From Chimonanthus salicifolius (Eukaryota > Streptophyta > Magnoliopsida > Laurales > Calycanthaceae): a DNA stretch of 64,000 nt. Under the pieces are notes generated by a model. It was given only the letters and a program-made list of their open reading frames with translations. It was not told the DNA's origin and did no database searches. Position numbers and translations under genes: made by a program. Below, in pieces: positions 46,986-58,817 of the stretch. Location of the stretch: NCBI GenBank assembly GCA_013350335.1, contig CM023538.1, positions 46,742,201-46,806,200 on the forward strand. The letters are read 5' to 3'. The first letter of the stretch is position 1. Every line of letters starts with the position of its first letter.

Positions 46986-47320
46986 GGGGTAATGTTGTAA
47001 CGACCCAACCTACTTTCTCCAGTTTTAGACAGATTTATTGATCTTCGTGTCGTTTTTGGTTCTTTGGTAATAGTGGGGAGAATGTGGGGTCCATGGTGGG
47101 CCCTAGGTTGCCCAATTTTGAGCTCGGGAGCTCGGAGGGCATTTCGGTAAGTTTAGTTTATTTGAATATTTTTTCATGCACAAATTATTGAAAACCACAT
47201 TTTAATTGTTTTTATTAAAAATATTGTTTTCCCTGAGTTTTGAAAACATTAAAGTTCCTTTTTGTTAAAAAAAAAAGAAAAAAATAGCCAAAATCCAACC
47301 TCTAACCCTCACCCTCCCTC

Positions 47321-47960
47321 ATATATAATATCTCTTTCTTCCCTTTCAAACCCTAGCCCCATCCTCTCCTCTCTTTCCCCTTTTTCCTAACCCTAACCCT
47401 AAGCTCTCCTCTTCCTCTCCTTTCAAGCCGTCGCCGCCTCCCCATGTCCCTCTTTCTTTTTTTCTCCTTCAGTCTCTCTTGACCCTCACTCTTCTCATTT
47501 CCTGTCCTTTCTTCCCCTTTTTGCAACACAAAGCCCAAACCCTAACCCTAGTCGTTGCCCCTCTAGTTGCTATCTTCTCTCTTCTCTCATCCTCCTTTCA
47601 CTAACCCTAACCTTAGAGAGGGCCGCTGCACCCCATGGTTGGAGACCTCCTTGCCGCTGCACCTTCTCTTACTCTCTCTTCCTTCATTCGGTTCTTTCAC
47701 TCTCTCCTCTTCCTATCATCTACCATCTTTTCCTCCCCCTTTGCCAAACTAAAACCCTAATCCCCTTTATGTTTGGGCCGCCATCCTTGTCCCTTTTCTC
47801 TTTCTCTCTTTCTCCCTTATTTTCTCTCAGAAAACCTAAACCACCTCTCAAACGCTTTGTCCTTTCCCCTTTGGTCATCGCCCTTCTCCTTCTTTCTTTC
47901 TCTCATTCTTCTTTTTCTTATTCTTCCTCTTCTTCCCTTCTCCTTCTCTTCCTTGCCTCT
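47321..47960 (+). promoter_or_regulatory. LTR core promoter with telo-boxes and CT-rich leader
   Basis: ATATATAATATC is followed by about 600 bases that are overwhelmingly C and T on the plus strand. AAACCCTA or CTAACCCTAA motifs occur at 47348, 47386-47403, 47537-47551, 47601 and 47751. Telo-boxes beside a TATA box and a pyrimidine-rich leader are known from plant ribosomal-protein and eEF1A genes. Inference: the element uses the same transcription machinery. Confidence 0.6.
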
Positions 47961-48750
47961 CAGCCCATCCAGCTAGCATTCGATCGCATGCCCTGCTTCT
48001 CAAGTTTGTTGCAACTAGATCCAACCTTGTTCCGAGCCGAGCCCAAGCCCAACTGATCCAAACCCAATCCAGATCCTCAAGTCCAGCCCAACTCGTTCGC
48101 CTGAAGCCCAACCGAGTTGAGCCCAGCTCTTTCGGTCTAGTGTCTTCGGCTCCAGCTCATCTTCAGCCTAGTTTGTGGAGCCCAGTCCAGTTCAGAATTA
48201 GGTTCGGCCCATCCTGCCCAGTTCTAGCCCTAGCCCGTTTCCAGGCCCATTTCTTGGCTCGTTTCAGTTTCATTTCTTGTCCATTTTGGGATCATCTCTG
48301 GAGTGCTTCTGGCCCATTTTCAGATCAACTTCCATTTGTTTCTGACTTGTTCGCAGGCTCTTTTTCAGTCTGTTTCTACTCAGATTTGTGGGATCATCCC
48401 AATTTTGCAGAACTATCCCAACTTCTCAGGCTCGGTAACCCATGCATTGCTCCTTTCAACCTTACAACCTGTTTTTATAACTTGGATTTTTAAAACGCAC
48501 ACCGGTGATGGAACTTATCACCGATTTTAACATATACTTCACACATATTATTCTCTATCAAATGTGCAGGTACAGAATGCGGCGAATGGGACTTCTCCAG
48601 TGTATGAGCCACTCGGCAAGGGAACTGTTGATACCATTATATGACTGGGACCCCATCCGGATGTATTCGTACCCAATGCTCACGAGAGCACGTATGAGTC
48701 TTTTATCTGATATCATAAATGATTGTTGGCGTGACAACATGTTTGGTTGG

Positions 48751-51700
48751 TGTAACGCCCTAAGCCGAAAGTGGGCTCTGAACGTCATTAATTTTTTTTT
48801 TTTTTTTTTTGAAATTAATCTCAAGATTCTAACTGGGCCGGATCAAAAGTTAGGCCCAGAAATAAAAGCCACACACATGAGCCCAGCAGGTGGACTCAAA
48901 CACAAACCATAAGCCTACCCATAGCAATCACATGTCACAAAAATACATATTTCCAACGACAAAATATTATTAAATCATAACCAGGGTAGTTACGGAACAC
49001 ATAGCGGTTTAATACATCACATCAGTACAAACTAAGTACCACACACGGTACTTTACAAAAAATATATGGTTCAATGAACCAAAAGATAAAAATAGAGGAA
49101 TTCCCCTTAGTGGGAATCCCAAGGCAATGCAGCAGCTTATCCATCCTACGCTTCATACGGAGGGTCCTCCTCCTCGGGCACATCTCCTAAAATGTAAGTG
49201 GTGTGAGCTAACTAGCCCAGTGAAGGAAATATAACAATGCAGTCTAATGAAACATCATGGTAGTTAAATAATCAACATTTGCAATATGATATCTCATGCT
49301 TGTCAAAAGAATCTCATCATCATTCCACCACTGCTGTCATCCATAGTAACACCTACATACTATACTGAGACCATTGTATTAAGTCCCGACACGGTCAAAA
49401 TACATCCTTACAAGTACATCTCCAACCCTCACATGGCCGATACTGACACTCCCCAAGTCAGCAACTGTCGACACCCCTGATCCAATAGACGTAAACCAAC
49501 ACATACATGGCTAATAATGGTTCAATAGTCAAAGGTACGTGGAAGCAGTATCACATTACTCATAATCAACATCATCACATACAATCATCATAAGCACTTC
49601 TTACAACAGTCCATCATGTCCAGGCACATGGGTGGGTTCATCAAAACTTGAAACCACTCATTGCTCAAGATCCATCTCATTAAACCTGATTTACACCTAC
49701 TGCAAAGTTAAGTCCCCTCACTGAAATTGTGTGGTGTCGAAGTCTCTGTCAACATGCATACAAGTGTGCAATCAATAATTGGTCAACATACATAGTATGC
49801 AAGGAATACATACTTGTAGTACTTCAAAACTATATTGTTTTTCCAAGAATCTCCAGGGTAAATGGAACTGAGTCTCCTACTTTGTTTCTAACCATTTTAA
49901 GTTAAAATAATCCACAATATAATAATAAATAGGTGCTCAGACCAATTCTCATATTGTCTTCTGGGTAAGACCAGATTGACGTATTAAGTTTGGTCTAGAT
50001 GTACAAGGGGCTCAGGCGACTTCTCATATTGTCTTCTGGGCAAAACTAGATTGACGTATTGAGTTAGGCCTAAAGGTCACTCAGTGCCCGACAGATATAG
50101 CGTCGGTTTGGAAGTGAAGTCACTCAGTGCCCAACAGATAGTGTCGGCCTGGAAGTTAAAACTATAAGTAATAAACTATAGTAATAAGAGAAAAAGGGTT
50201 AGTACACTTTTAAATTATCAAAAGGGTATAAACATCACATTTAAAATCGAGGATCTAAACACATGCATTTCAAATCAAATCTAGATTTATCATTCAAAAC
50301 TGAGTTCCTCGGAACATGCCTCGGAACCAGGTACTATGGCTTCGGATCGTCCGAGCCACGGCCTAAACTAGTCCACAGAACCTCAGAACATGGTTCTGTT
50401 CTTCGGATCGTCTGAGGGTCAAGTCTCGGATTGTCTGAGGGTCAAGTCTCGGATCATCCGAAGGTTCTTCCGAACTGGAAAAAAAATGGAAAACAGGGTT
50501 TCGGTGAGTTTGTATGTGTCTCGGAACATGCCGAGAGAAGTTCGGATCGTCCGAGAGGTTCGACCCTTCCGAAGACAAATCGGAACGTCCTGGAGCAGAG
50601 TAGGAAACAGTTGGCCTCTGGACACTTCAAAGTCCTGAACTCAGGTTCGGAATGTCCGAAGGTGTCATCTTGGGACCATCCGAAGAATAACTCTCGGACA
50701 TTCCAAGGGTCGTCTTCCTCCTCTGTCTGCAGTAGCAGACAGTAACGGCGCCGAGAGGGTGGAATACGAATTCAGAAATAGTAGGTTTTCTGGTTTCATT
50801 TTCCACATCCAACTGGTCGGATGGACTCCTCAGTGAGTCCTCTTACCATAGGGAATAGTTTGAAGCTTTAACACTGACTAAGCCGTCAGATTTAAACACC
50901 AAAACCAAGTTGACACAAGAAAATCCATGTTTTTCCTTAAACTTGAAATCAGTTTTACACACTCAAAACTCAGTCAAATTTGTTCTTTCTTGATTCTAAA
51001 CCAGTTAAAATTTGAAAAGAGATACAGTGGTTACCTTTACTTTAGTTCATGGGTTGAAAATCCAATAAAATCGTCCCTTCAAGCTTATGGTAAACCGAAA
51101 TTTGAAAAACAGAGACAGAGGGAGAGAGTGATCGGTCTGGTTCTCAGATGGATTCACTGGAGAGGGAGGTAAAAACCAGCTAAGGGAAGCTGAGTTTTAT
51201 AGGGGTAGTTGGGCAATGGGCGAAGGCCACGACGGGCGCTGCATGCAGTGGCCAGCCATCGCTCGACACAGTAACGTACAGTAAAAACTGTTGTTTGCAG
51301 ATAAGTCCTTCCTGCTGCTAGTTTTGGTTTTTGCAAATAGGTCCAGTTTTGATAAAAATCAGTTTTTAACTAAAATATGGTTTAAAAAAAAAGCTCAAAT
51401 AATTTAATCCAACTTGAAAGATACGTTGGGTTTTAAAAACTCTAATCACCATAAAAATTTGGAGATTTCATTTTCACTAAAAACCATAGATCTAAACAAA
51501 ATCCATAATTTGACATTATTTACTTAATTTAACTTGTGTTAAATAAAATGAATTAAAATCCTCATTTTCGGAGTTTGAAGAAATAAACTAGACCGTACTA
51601 AAATGGTCTAAAACAAAGTGTTTGTCTCAAAATTTTCTTATTTCTGAAATCTTTTAAAATATTAATTTCCCCTTCTAGGGGTCTTTTCAAGCGGTTTTAA

Positions 51701-51993
51701 ATATCCTTTTCTGAAAATAATTGAAAATCGGATTCAAAAATCAAAATATTTGATTAAGGAAAACTCATACCAATCAAAACAATTAGGCAATGGCATAAAT
51801 AATAAAATAATATCGAAGAATGGTAAATTACCATTTTGCCCTTCTAACTAGACAAGCTGGATTACTGAGCTTTCGAGCTCTTATTGGGTCGAACCTGGGC
51901 TTTTCTCAAAGCCCTAACCCTAATCTTGGAGATTAATCGGTTAAGGTACGATTTATCATATGGATTACGCCTAATTCGGGTCAGGGTATTACA
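48751..51993 (-). repeat. Gypsy solo LTR (3243 bp) with 5 bp target duplication
   Basis: Plus-strand ends TGTAACGCCCTAAG and GGTCAGGGTATTACA, flanked exactly by GTTGG (48746-48750 and 51994-51998). A minus-strand CCTATAAAACTC box is at about 51195. Contains paired TTCTCATATTGTCTTCTGGG blocks (49950-50045) and a palindrome cluster (50290-50720). No internal domain, so it is a solo LTR; it interrupts the 3' LTR at 46996-53700. Confidence 0.9.
50290..50720 (-). repeat. Palindrome cluster, core CTCGGACGATCCGAA (minus strand)
   Basis: About fourteen copies or variants of TTCGGATCGTCCGAG (plus strand), e.g. exact at 50341-50355 and 50541-50555, with looser forms CGGATTGTCTGAG, CGGAACATGCC, CGGAATGTCCGAAG between. 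It lies in the transcribed part of the LTR, some 470-900 bases after its TATA box. Confidence 0.75.
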
Positions 51994-52382
51994 GTTGGAG
52001 TGTATGATAATCTACTTTGTATGTGACTGATAGCTTAACTCACATGTTGTAGATTCATATGCAGTAGATAGTAGACTGTGTTGCCTACTATGCTTGATCG
52101 AGCATGTTTTGATTGATAACATGTTGGATGTGATATGATAACATGTGATTGATGATAATGCATATAGTTGATTATGATTTGTTATTGTTGTATTGATAAC
52201 ATGCTTAGAGACAATTGTACATGCATGTAGCGAGTGTATGTTGAATGTCGGTTGGGGCATGGGTACTTGGCCACATCAGGATTTAGTGACTTCCCATAGC
52301 TTGTCAGGTAGTTAGGGTTGGGATGTTATGAGGGACAACGTGGTAGAAGTGTGGTTTGACTATGAGTTACCCGGTGGTTGGA

Positions 52383-52552
52383 CAACTTTTGTGGTTATTA
52401 GCACGGTGAAAGATAGTTCACGTCGTTATTACTACGGTGGAGGATATCTCATGTTGTTATTGGCACGATGGAGGACAGCTCCCGTGGTTATTGACACGGT
52501 GGAGTATAGCTCCCATGGTTATTGGCACGGTGGATGATAACTCTCGTTGATT

Positions 52553-52608
<56 letters not shown>

Positions 52609-53060
52609 CCCTCACTGGGCAGGTAAAGCTCACCCCTTATCTTTCAGGTGTTTCGATGGAAGGCGGATGGAGTGGGTGCCAGGATCAGGCTTAAGTAGTG
52701 GCGATTGTTGATGACTTAGGTTATTCCCATTTTTTATTGTTATTGGCACGGTGGAGGACAACTCCCGTGGTTTTTGGCACGGTGGAGTATAGCTCCCATG
52801 GTTATTGGCAAGATGAAGGACAACTCCTGTGGTTGTTGATAGGGTGGAGGACAACTCCTGTGCTTGTTGATATGGTGGAGGATAGCTCCTGTGATTATTG
52901 GCATGGTGGAGGACAACTCCCGTGGTTGTTGACAGGGGGGAAGATAGCTCCTGTGATTCTCTGCACAATGGAGGATAGCTCCCGTGATTGTTGGCACGGT
53001 AGAGGACAACTCCCGTGGTTATTAGCACGGTGGAAGACAACTCCCGTGGTTATTTTTTGT
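52383..53060 (+). repeat. 31 bp minisatellite of hairpin-capable units
   Basis: Unit GGTGGAGGACAACTCCCGTG + GTTATTGGCAC, seen about five times at 52383-52550 and about ten times at 52741-53060, with exact 31-base spacing (e.g. 52750 and 52781). Each unit has GGAG...CTCC, extended to GGAGC-ATA-GCTCC in some copies, so it can form a short stem. A duplicated TA/TG block at 52551-52605 separates the two runs. Confidence 0.85.
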
Positions 53061-53700
53061 TATGGTGCGGTTGAGGATAGTTCCCATGGGCCTTATAGCC
53101 AGGTTATGATTCATGACTCGTGATACCAGTCTATGGGGTGTATGTGTGGATCTTTGTGGAGGTGGTGGCCCTAGAGGTAGGGCGGTTATAAGTTGTGGGT
53201 TATGTTGCGTATGTGCTAGATTGTCCGCACAGTGGGTTGTGCGTGTGTTATATAGGACCATGCATGTAGGCATTTTTGATATCTCATAGTAGTGGGTATG
53301 CAGTGTATGATGTGGGTTGGGTGATTTATATATATGTGTTCCCTCACTGGGCATGTAGAGTTCACCCCCTTACCTTTCAGGTACTCCAATGGCGGTGGGA
53401 CCGTACGGTTGCCGAGATCAAGCTTAGGCAGTGGCGGTTGTTGATGACTTAGCTTGTTCCCATTTTTTTATTGTTTTGAGAAAACATTGTATATTTGATT
53501 TAGTGGTCATCTGGTTTTATGAATAATTGTAATAATTGTTAAATTATATTGCTATGTTGGTTTGAGTTATTGATTCCTTACTTGCTTTAGTTATTATCCT
53601 GTTGTTGATTGGCAAAGAAAAAATAAACATGATACCCGTATTTGAGAATGTAATGACATGTTTCGGAGATAACACGTCCGTAGCGGGACTGAGTGTTACA

Positions 53701-56700
53701 GAAGGAAAAGGATGAAAAAGTAGAAATGATAAGAATGTGAGATCTAGCTACTGTCCTTGCTCCGTTTCATATGAAATTTTGAGGATTTGCTCCTCACATC
53801 GTGGAAAGCATTTTTACTGGCTTGGATCGTGGACTCAGCATCTCCACATGCTATCTCTCATACTTCTTTTTGTGAGATATCTCAATATTTTATTTTTCAT
53901 TGTCTTTGGAATCTACCTTATTGTGAAGAATTGTTGACATTTGTGAGCCTCTAGTTTGGCCAAAGAGAAATATTGTAAGCCCATTATTTTATTGTGTGGG
54001 CCAGGCCCAAAGGCAAAGCCATGTGCGTGCGTGGCCCAAAGCGAACAATTTTGTACTGTATTCGGAGGCGAGTTAGGTTGGACCGAGTCATTACATATTT
54101 ATTCTAAGCTTATCCTATGGAGTTAGGCACACTTCCGAACCACGTAAATTTGGTCTCTTGTAGTTGGATTTATTTTATTGATTGACATTGAAGTTTTATT
54201 TGTCCATTTTTATTCACACAAAAGAAGGAAAATGTAGTGGTTTTTTCTAAAATATATAATGTGGAAACCTCTACTCGGTGTCCTGAGAAAGCGCCTCTAC
54301 ACAGTACTAGAATTAATAGCATCCAAGGAGATATTGAGTTTGTTTTCGAGGCTATGAAGGAAGATTCATTTTGGGCTTGTTGGCATGTTAATACATGAGA
54401 GAATTTAACATTGTAGTTTCTATTTTTTTTATGATCAAAGTGTCTAGGGGTCGTAAATCATCCGACTAACCTTATAAATCGGAAGTCCTCCTTTGATATA
54501 TTGGCATTTCTTTGGGCTAATGGATAAGTATTTAAATAGGATTTCATGATGCTTGTAGTATCTACCTATGATCTTTTCATCAAGAATCTGTTTTGTGGGA
54601 CATGTATAAACTCTTAATGTGCACAATGGCTATGTTTGTGGTATGTTCCACACTCGTCATCCACAGATTGTCTTTAAAATCAAATGTATAACCTGTAGTT
54701 AAGGAAAATTATGACTCTGCCTCTCACAGAACTTGGTGGAAATGATCCTCTGGGCATTTCCCTTCTAAATTATTTTGAGTCATGATATCATACTGCATTT
54801 GCAGAAAATGACTAAGGGCAACAACATATGGAATTTGTTTATCCATCTAATTGTTTCCCTCAAATCTGAGAAGGACAAAAGCTACTTAGCCCTGTTTCAC
54901 CAACTAAAATAAACTTAAGTGCATGACAGGATTGAGTTAAAATATTCATGGAATTCTCCTCTAGCTGGATGTCTTCATAGTTGGTAATGATAAAAATAAA
55001 TATTCATCTATCCTTATTGAATGGATCATTCTCTTGCTTGCTTTACTGCTAGTTCATGATTTTCCCAGGTTAAATTCTTAAACTGTCCATGAACACTGTA
55101 TTTCATTGCTTGAAGAGCTATTTGCAAAAACACAGTTTGCACACCCATTTGAGCACAATACTCTAATCTTTAGCTTCAATGTGTGCTCTACACTAGACAT
55201 AATGCATGTACTTCTGCAGGCATGACCTCTAAACCATGTCTAACTTAATGCAACTCTGTAATCACAGCAAGAATAGAGGAGTTCTTGGTGATAAAATATC
55301 AGATATATGTGCCCAATTTCAGGGGGAGATTACATTGCTTGAACATTATACATTATCTTCACTACGTTCATGTTCTGTATCTCACTTTTGGTTATAAGTT
55401 GTACTATGGAAATGCAGGTTGGATACCAGATGCTCATTGTATGTCATGATGACTTGTGCTTCTTTGTTGATATGGCTTTTTGCCATACTTCAGCAGTAGG
55501 TGCTCATAGCACCTTGTCTTAGTCATGCCACTTCAATAGGTTATTTACTACTGACATGATAATCCATCTGTAGTGTCTGGGCATCATACCATGTTCATCT
55601 CATGTTATTGCTCACACTCCTAATTACTCCTTTCTAGACTGAATGTTTTCACTGCTACATGAACAATATATTGTAATCTCTTAAGAGAAAATTGGTAGCA
55701 AGTTAAATTGATTTATTGAGTTAAGCACTTAGAATAAATGCTCTATCATGATACTTAACCCTTGTGCTACATTACAATGATTTCATCCTATGCCTCAAAG
55801 ATTTAGATAAAGGATGACTTCACTTAATTGAGACTCTCAATTGTCCATTTTCTTGAGAAAATAACTTCTCAAGTATTAAGAACGATTAAATATTTTATCT
55901 TTAAGCTTCTCAAGTCAAATCATGTCTCTTGAGCACTTCATCAGAATCATTATGCTTTATGAGTATTATATTCATATGAATGCAAATTATATTCATCATA
56001 TTTGGATGTTAATGTGGTAATTTTGAGTGTTGAACATTATGTTGAATTATTAAATTATATATGTTCACACTATTGATGAAGGTCATTGTTGTATATCCCA
56101 AACTATGCTTTTAACTCATATATTGAGTTGTTTGGTATATATTACTTGCTAATATACTCCTCCCTTGATTTTGCTTAACATGCATTCACCTTAAATGATT
56201 GAAATAGAAAGGAAATAGGCTAAATGCACAGTTATAAGATTGAAAAATGAAATGATTGGTATGTTCATATTGCTTTCATGAATGCATTACATGTGTGCAT
56301 ATGTATTTAGATGAATATTGATAAATTATCAATTGTGATTATCCCTCATATGCTTCATAGTTATACTATTTTCATTTTGACAATACAGGTTTCAAAGCTA
56401 TATTTCTCAAATTCTATTGTTATGCTTCTCAAGCATCACTCAAAGGGCCTCAAGTTAAATCTAATCATTGTTGGCATGCGGTATCATTTGCAAGACGACT
56501 TAAAACTGTCATTTTTCCTCTCTCCCTTTCTCATTCCCCAAAGCTTATAGTCATGTTATACACCCGTGATGTCGTGGTACTGGGGAATAGTGCATTACTT
56601 TAGCATCACTCATTACACATTGCTCTTATATAATTATATCTGTTTAAATGAATGATGGGATGCTATGACGTGCACATCTAAATACTAAGGGGGAGTAAAT

Positions 56701-57225
56701 ATGGAAATTTAAATGACAAGGCTTATGATAACCTAGGGGAGTTATACTTATTCAAATGACTATTCACAACTTGTGCTCCATGACATGTGCTTAGGATGGC
56801 ATTTTGTTAATGTATGACAAAAAGGGGGAGAAATATTGAAATACTAGACACAAATGTGTTCATTAAAAAAAAAATTGATGGGGCTAACACATGAATAATG
56901 GGGGAGAAAATGTGATTTTAAGAAATACTTTAAAGTTTAACACTTATTGCTTATTGCCACTAACTATTGAGAAGATCATTTTCCACCAAAATGTGCAGTT
57001 TATGTTGTGCTTACAGGAATATCACATGCATATTCTAAGGGGGAGCCGCTATGAGCCTTTAAGCCTTAAGACCCTCGTACAGTCTTGTCCATGAGTATTG
57101 AAATTATTGTAATATGGTATTCATATACATGACATGTATGTAAATTTGTCCAAGTCTGTAATATGTATTTTGGTCTGTATAAGTTATTCTCTAGGTTTTG
57201 TCAAGAAATTGACAAAGGGGGAGAT
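53701..57225 (+). mobile_element. Interior of a SIRE/Maximus-like copia element, decayed
   Basis: No intact domain is readable. The stretch has scattered GGGGGAG words in the plus strand (55320, 56690, 56823, 56900, 57040), as seen towards the 3' end of SIRE-type copia elements, and it ends in the tract AAAGGGGGAGATTG at the LTR border. A GCAGGTTGGATACCAGATGC phrase (55415) could be the copia RNase H block, but this is weak. The 5' part is not in the window. Confidence 0.4.
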
Positions 57226-58808
57226 TGTTGACCTAAAAGTGAAATTTGTCTCCCCTGAGTCAGACTGAAATTTTGTGACTGAGTCCGATTGTGTCGTGAT
57301 TTGTTAATTCTGTAACTGAGTCATGATCGAGTTGTCAAATCAAGCTTGAAGCTCCAGAAGCAGTGAAGATTAGATCAAATTGGAATATTGAACAGGTATA
57401 TTCGACCACAGGACAGACCTGACCTTAGGATCCTTGGATAAAAATGATTAAATATTAAATTGGATCTCTAAGATAGCCATTAGCCAAAAGAAGTAGCTCT
57501 CATGCTTACCAAATGTCTCTATCTTAAATTGTTCTCAGAATCATGACATGTGCTCATAGTTAAATTTTTTTTATTGTGAATGAAACACTCAAAGAGCTCT
57601 TCATTTTATATCCAAATAATCACCAAACTACAATATATTATCAAAAGGTGATTTATGGAATTTAGAAAATGGGATGATCCCACTTTGCCCGGACGAACTC
57701 ACTTTTACCCAGACGATCCCACTCTTTTGAAGCTTTACAAACTGGGACGATCCCACTTTTTTCAGGACGATCCTACTTTTCTTTAGGACGATCCGAGTTT
57801 TGTATTTAAGTTAACATGACCTTTGGTAGGTCAATATGACTGTTGGCATACGACAGTTTAAATCCGACCGTTTTGAAAATAGGACGGTACGACTTTTGTG
57901 GGACGATCCACTTTCTAGAAATTTGTTTTGGGACAACTTGCCTATATAAACCAAGCTCTATTAATGGTCAATGTTAGACACTCCAAGCTGATTTTTCTCA
58001 TACCACTCTCAAGTATCCCGACCATACTTAGAGCTTCTAATCACCATAGTTAAACCTTATTAAGCTCTTTTAATCCCTCTCTAACACAATCAAGGCAATC
58101 ATAGGCACATCTTGAGCATATTAAGATCCACATTGATTGTGTGATTAGAGAAGATCTTCATAGGGATAGATTGACCTTATAGGCAAACTCTATTTCATCC
58201 CTAAACTCTTTTCCACTTTGGTTTGGAATTCATGGAAGCAACTCTATATCGCCAAAGGCAAGAAAGAGGAAGATCATCAAAGAACATGCTACAAGCTACA
58301 TCGATCATCAAGAGGCTAGTGTTCTTGGTACTTTTCAAAACTACTACTTTCTATCATTTGTGAGAACATTGTAAAGGGTTGGTGTAACCCTATTGAAATC
58401 CAAGAAATCTTTCCTTGGTGTTTGTAAGTCTCGGTTCGATCTACACCCGTGAAGTAGATGAAGGTTGTAATAGGTTTGTTCTCCACCCGTGGAGGAGAAG
58501 GTTAGAGAAATCCTTAAGTGTTGTACTTGAGGCATGGATGTATGCAAGATTGCCGAATCACGTAAAAATGATTTGTGTCACAATTCTCCATATCTTCTCA
58601 TCTCTTTCACCTTACTTTGGGCACTTGCTTTAGCTCATATCTTATTCTTCTCATAGTTTGCATGGACTTAATCTTGCTTATAAATCATACTTAGAAGATT
58701 AATTGAACAAATTTGTTTTCGTCAATCTCTGAAGTGCCCAATATTTAAATAGAAATTAAAATTCTCCAATAGTCCTATTCAACCCCCCTCTAAGATTATT
58801 CTTTAACA
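57226..58808 (+). repeat. Copia LTR (SIRE/Maximus-like, about 1.58 kb)
   Basis: Starts TGTTGACC after the tract GACAAAGGGGGAGAT and ends near CAACCCCCCTCTAAGATTATTCTTTAACA; the CCCCCCTCTA close to the end is typical of SIRE-type LTRs. TATA box CTATATAAACC at 57942-57952. Upstream of it is a cluster of GGGACGATCC motifs (57660-57925). No gene inside; the frame at 58415-58633 is LTR sequence. Confidence 0.65.
57660..57925 (+). repeat. GGGACGATCCCACTTTT motif cluster upstream of an LTR TATA box
   Basis: About nine copies or variants: GGGATGATCCCACTTT, AGACGATCCCACTCTT, GGGACGATCCCACTTTT, AGGACGATCCTACTTTT, AGGACGATCCGAGTTTT, GGACGGTACGACTTTT, GGGACGATCCACTTTC and others. Most are followed by ACTTTT. 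It lies directly before the TATA box of the copia LTR, where U3 enhancer repeats are expected. Confidence 0.75.
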
Positions 58809-58817
58809 TCTTGCTAG

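Larger units (their letters stand above)
36705..46995 (+). mobile_element. Interior of a Tekay-like gypsy element, interrupted at 39056-45827
   Basis: A primer site TGGTATCTGAGC (36707-36718) follows the LTR. Protease and RT/RNase H remnants lie at 37460-39050. The interior is then interrupted by a second retroelement and continues with integrase at 45828-46980, a polypurine tract AAGAGGGGGTAATG (46981-46994) and the 3' LTR at 46996. The stretch 36719-37460, where gag should be, shows no recognisable gag domain and is too short for it. All on the plus strand. Confidence 0.85.
46996..53700 (+). repeat. 3' LTR of the nested gypsy element (3.46 kb without insert)
   Basis: Begins TGTAACGACCC after the polypurine tract and ends GAGTGTTACA at 53700. 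Split by a solo LTR at 48751-51993. Features in order: TATA box ATATATAAT (47321-47329), a CT-rich leader with telo-boxes (47340-47960), and after the insert two rounds of 31 bp minisatellite plus (TA)n(TG)n plus CCCTCACTGGGC (52383-52740 and 52741-53475), then the conserved 3' end. Frames inside are not genes. Confidence 0.85.

Noticed and set aside
47353..48056. Several serine/leucine-rich or arginine-rich frames
   Set aside because: Pyrimidine-rich LTR leader keeps frames open by composition.
52630..53123. 136- and 141-codon frames on both strands
   Set aside because: 31 bp is not a multiple of three, and the repeat keeps several frames open; no protein family is seen.
54444..54626. Minus-strand frame with CPTKQILDEKIIGRYY
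   Set aside because: Too short and unlike any family I can name; left within the decayed copia interior.
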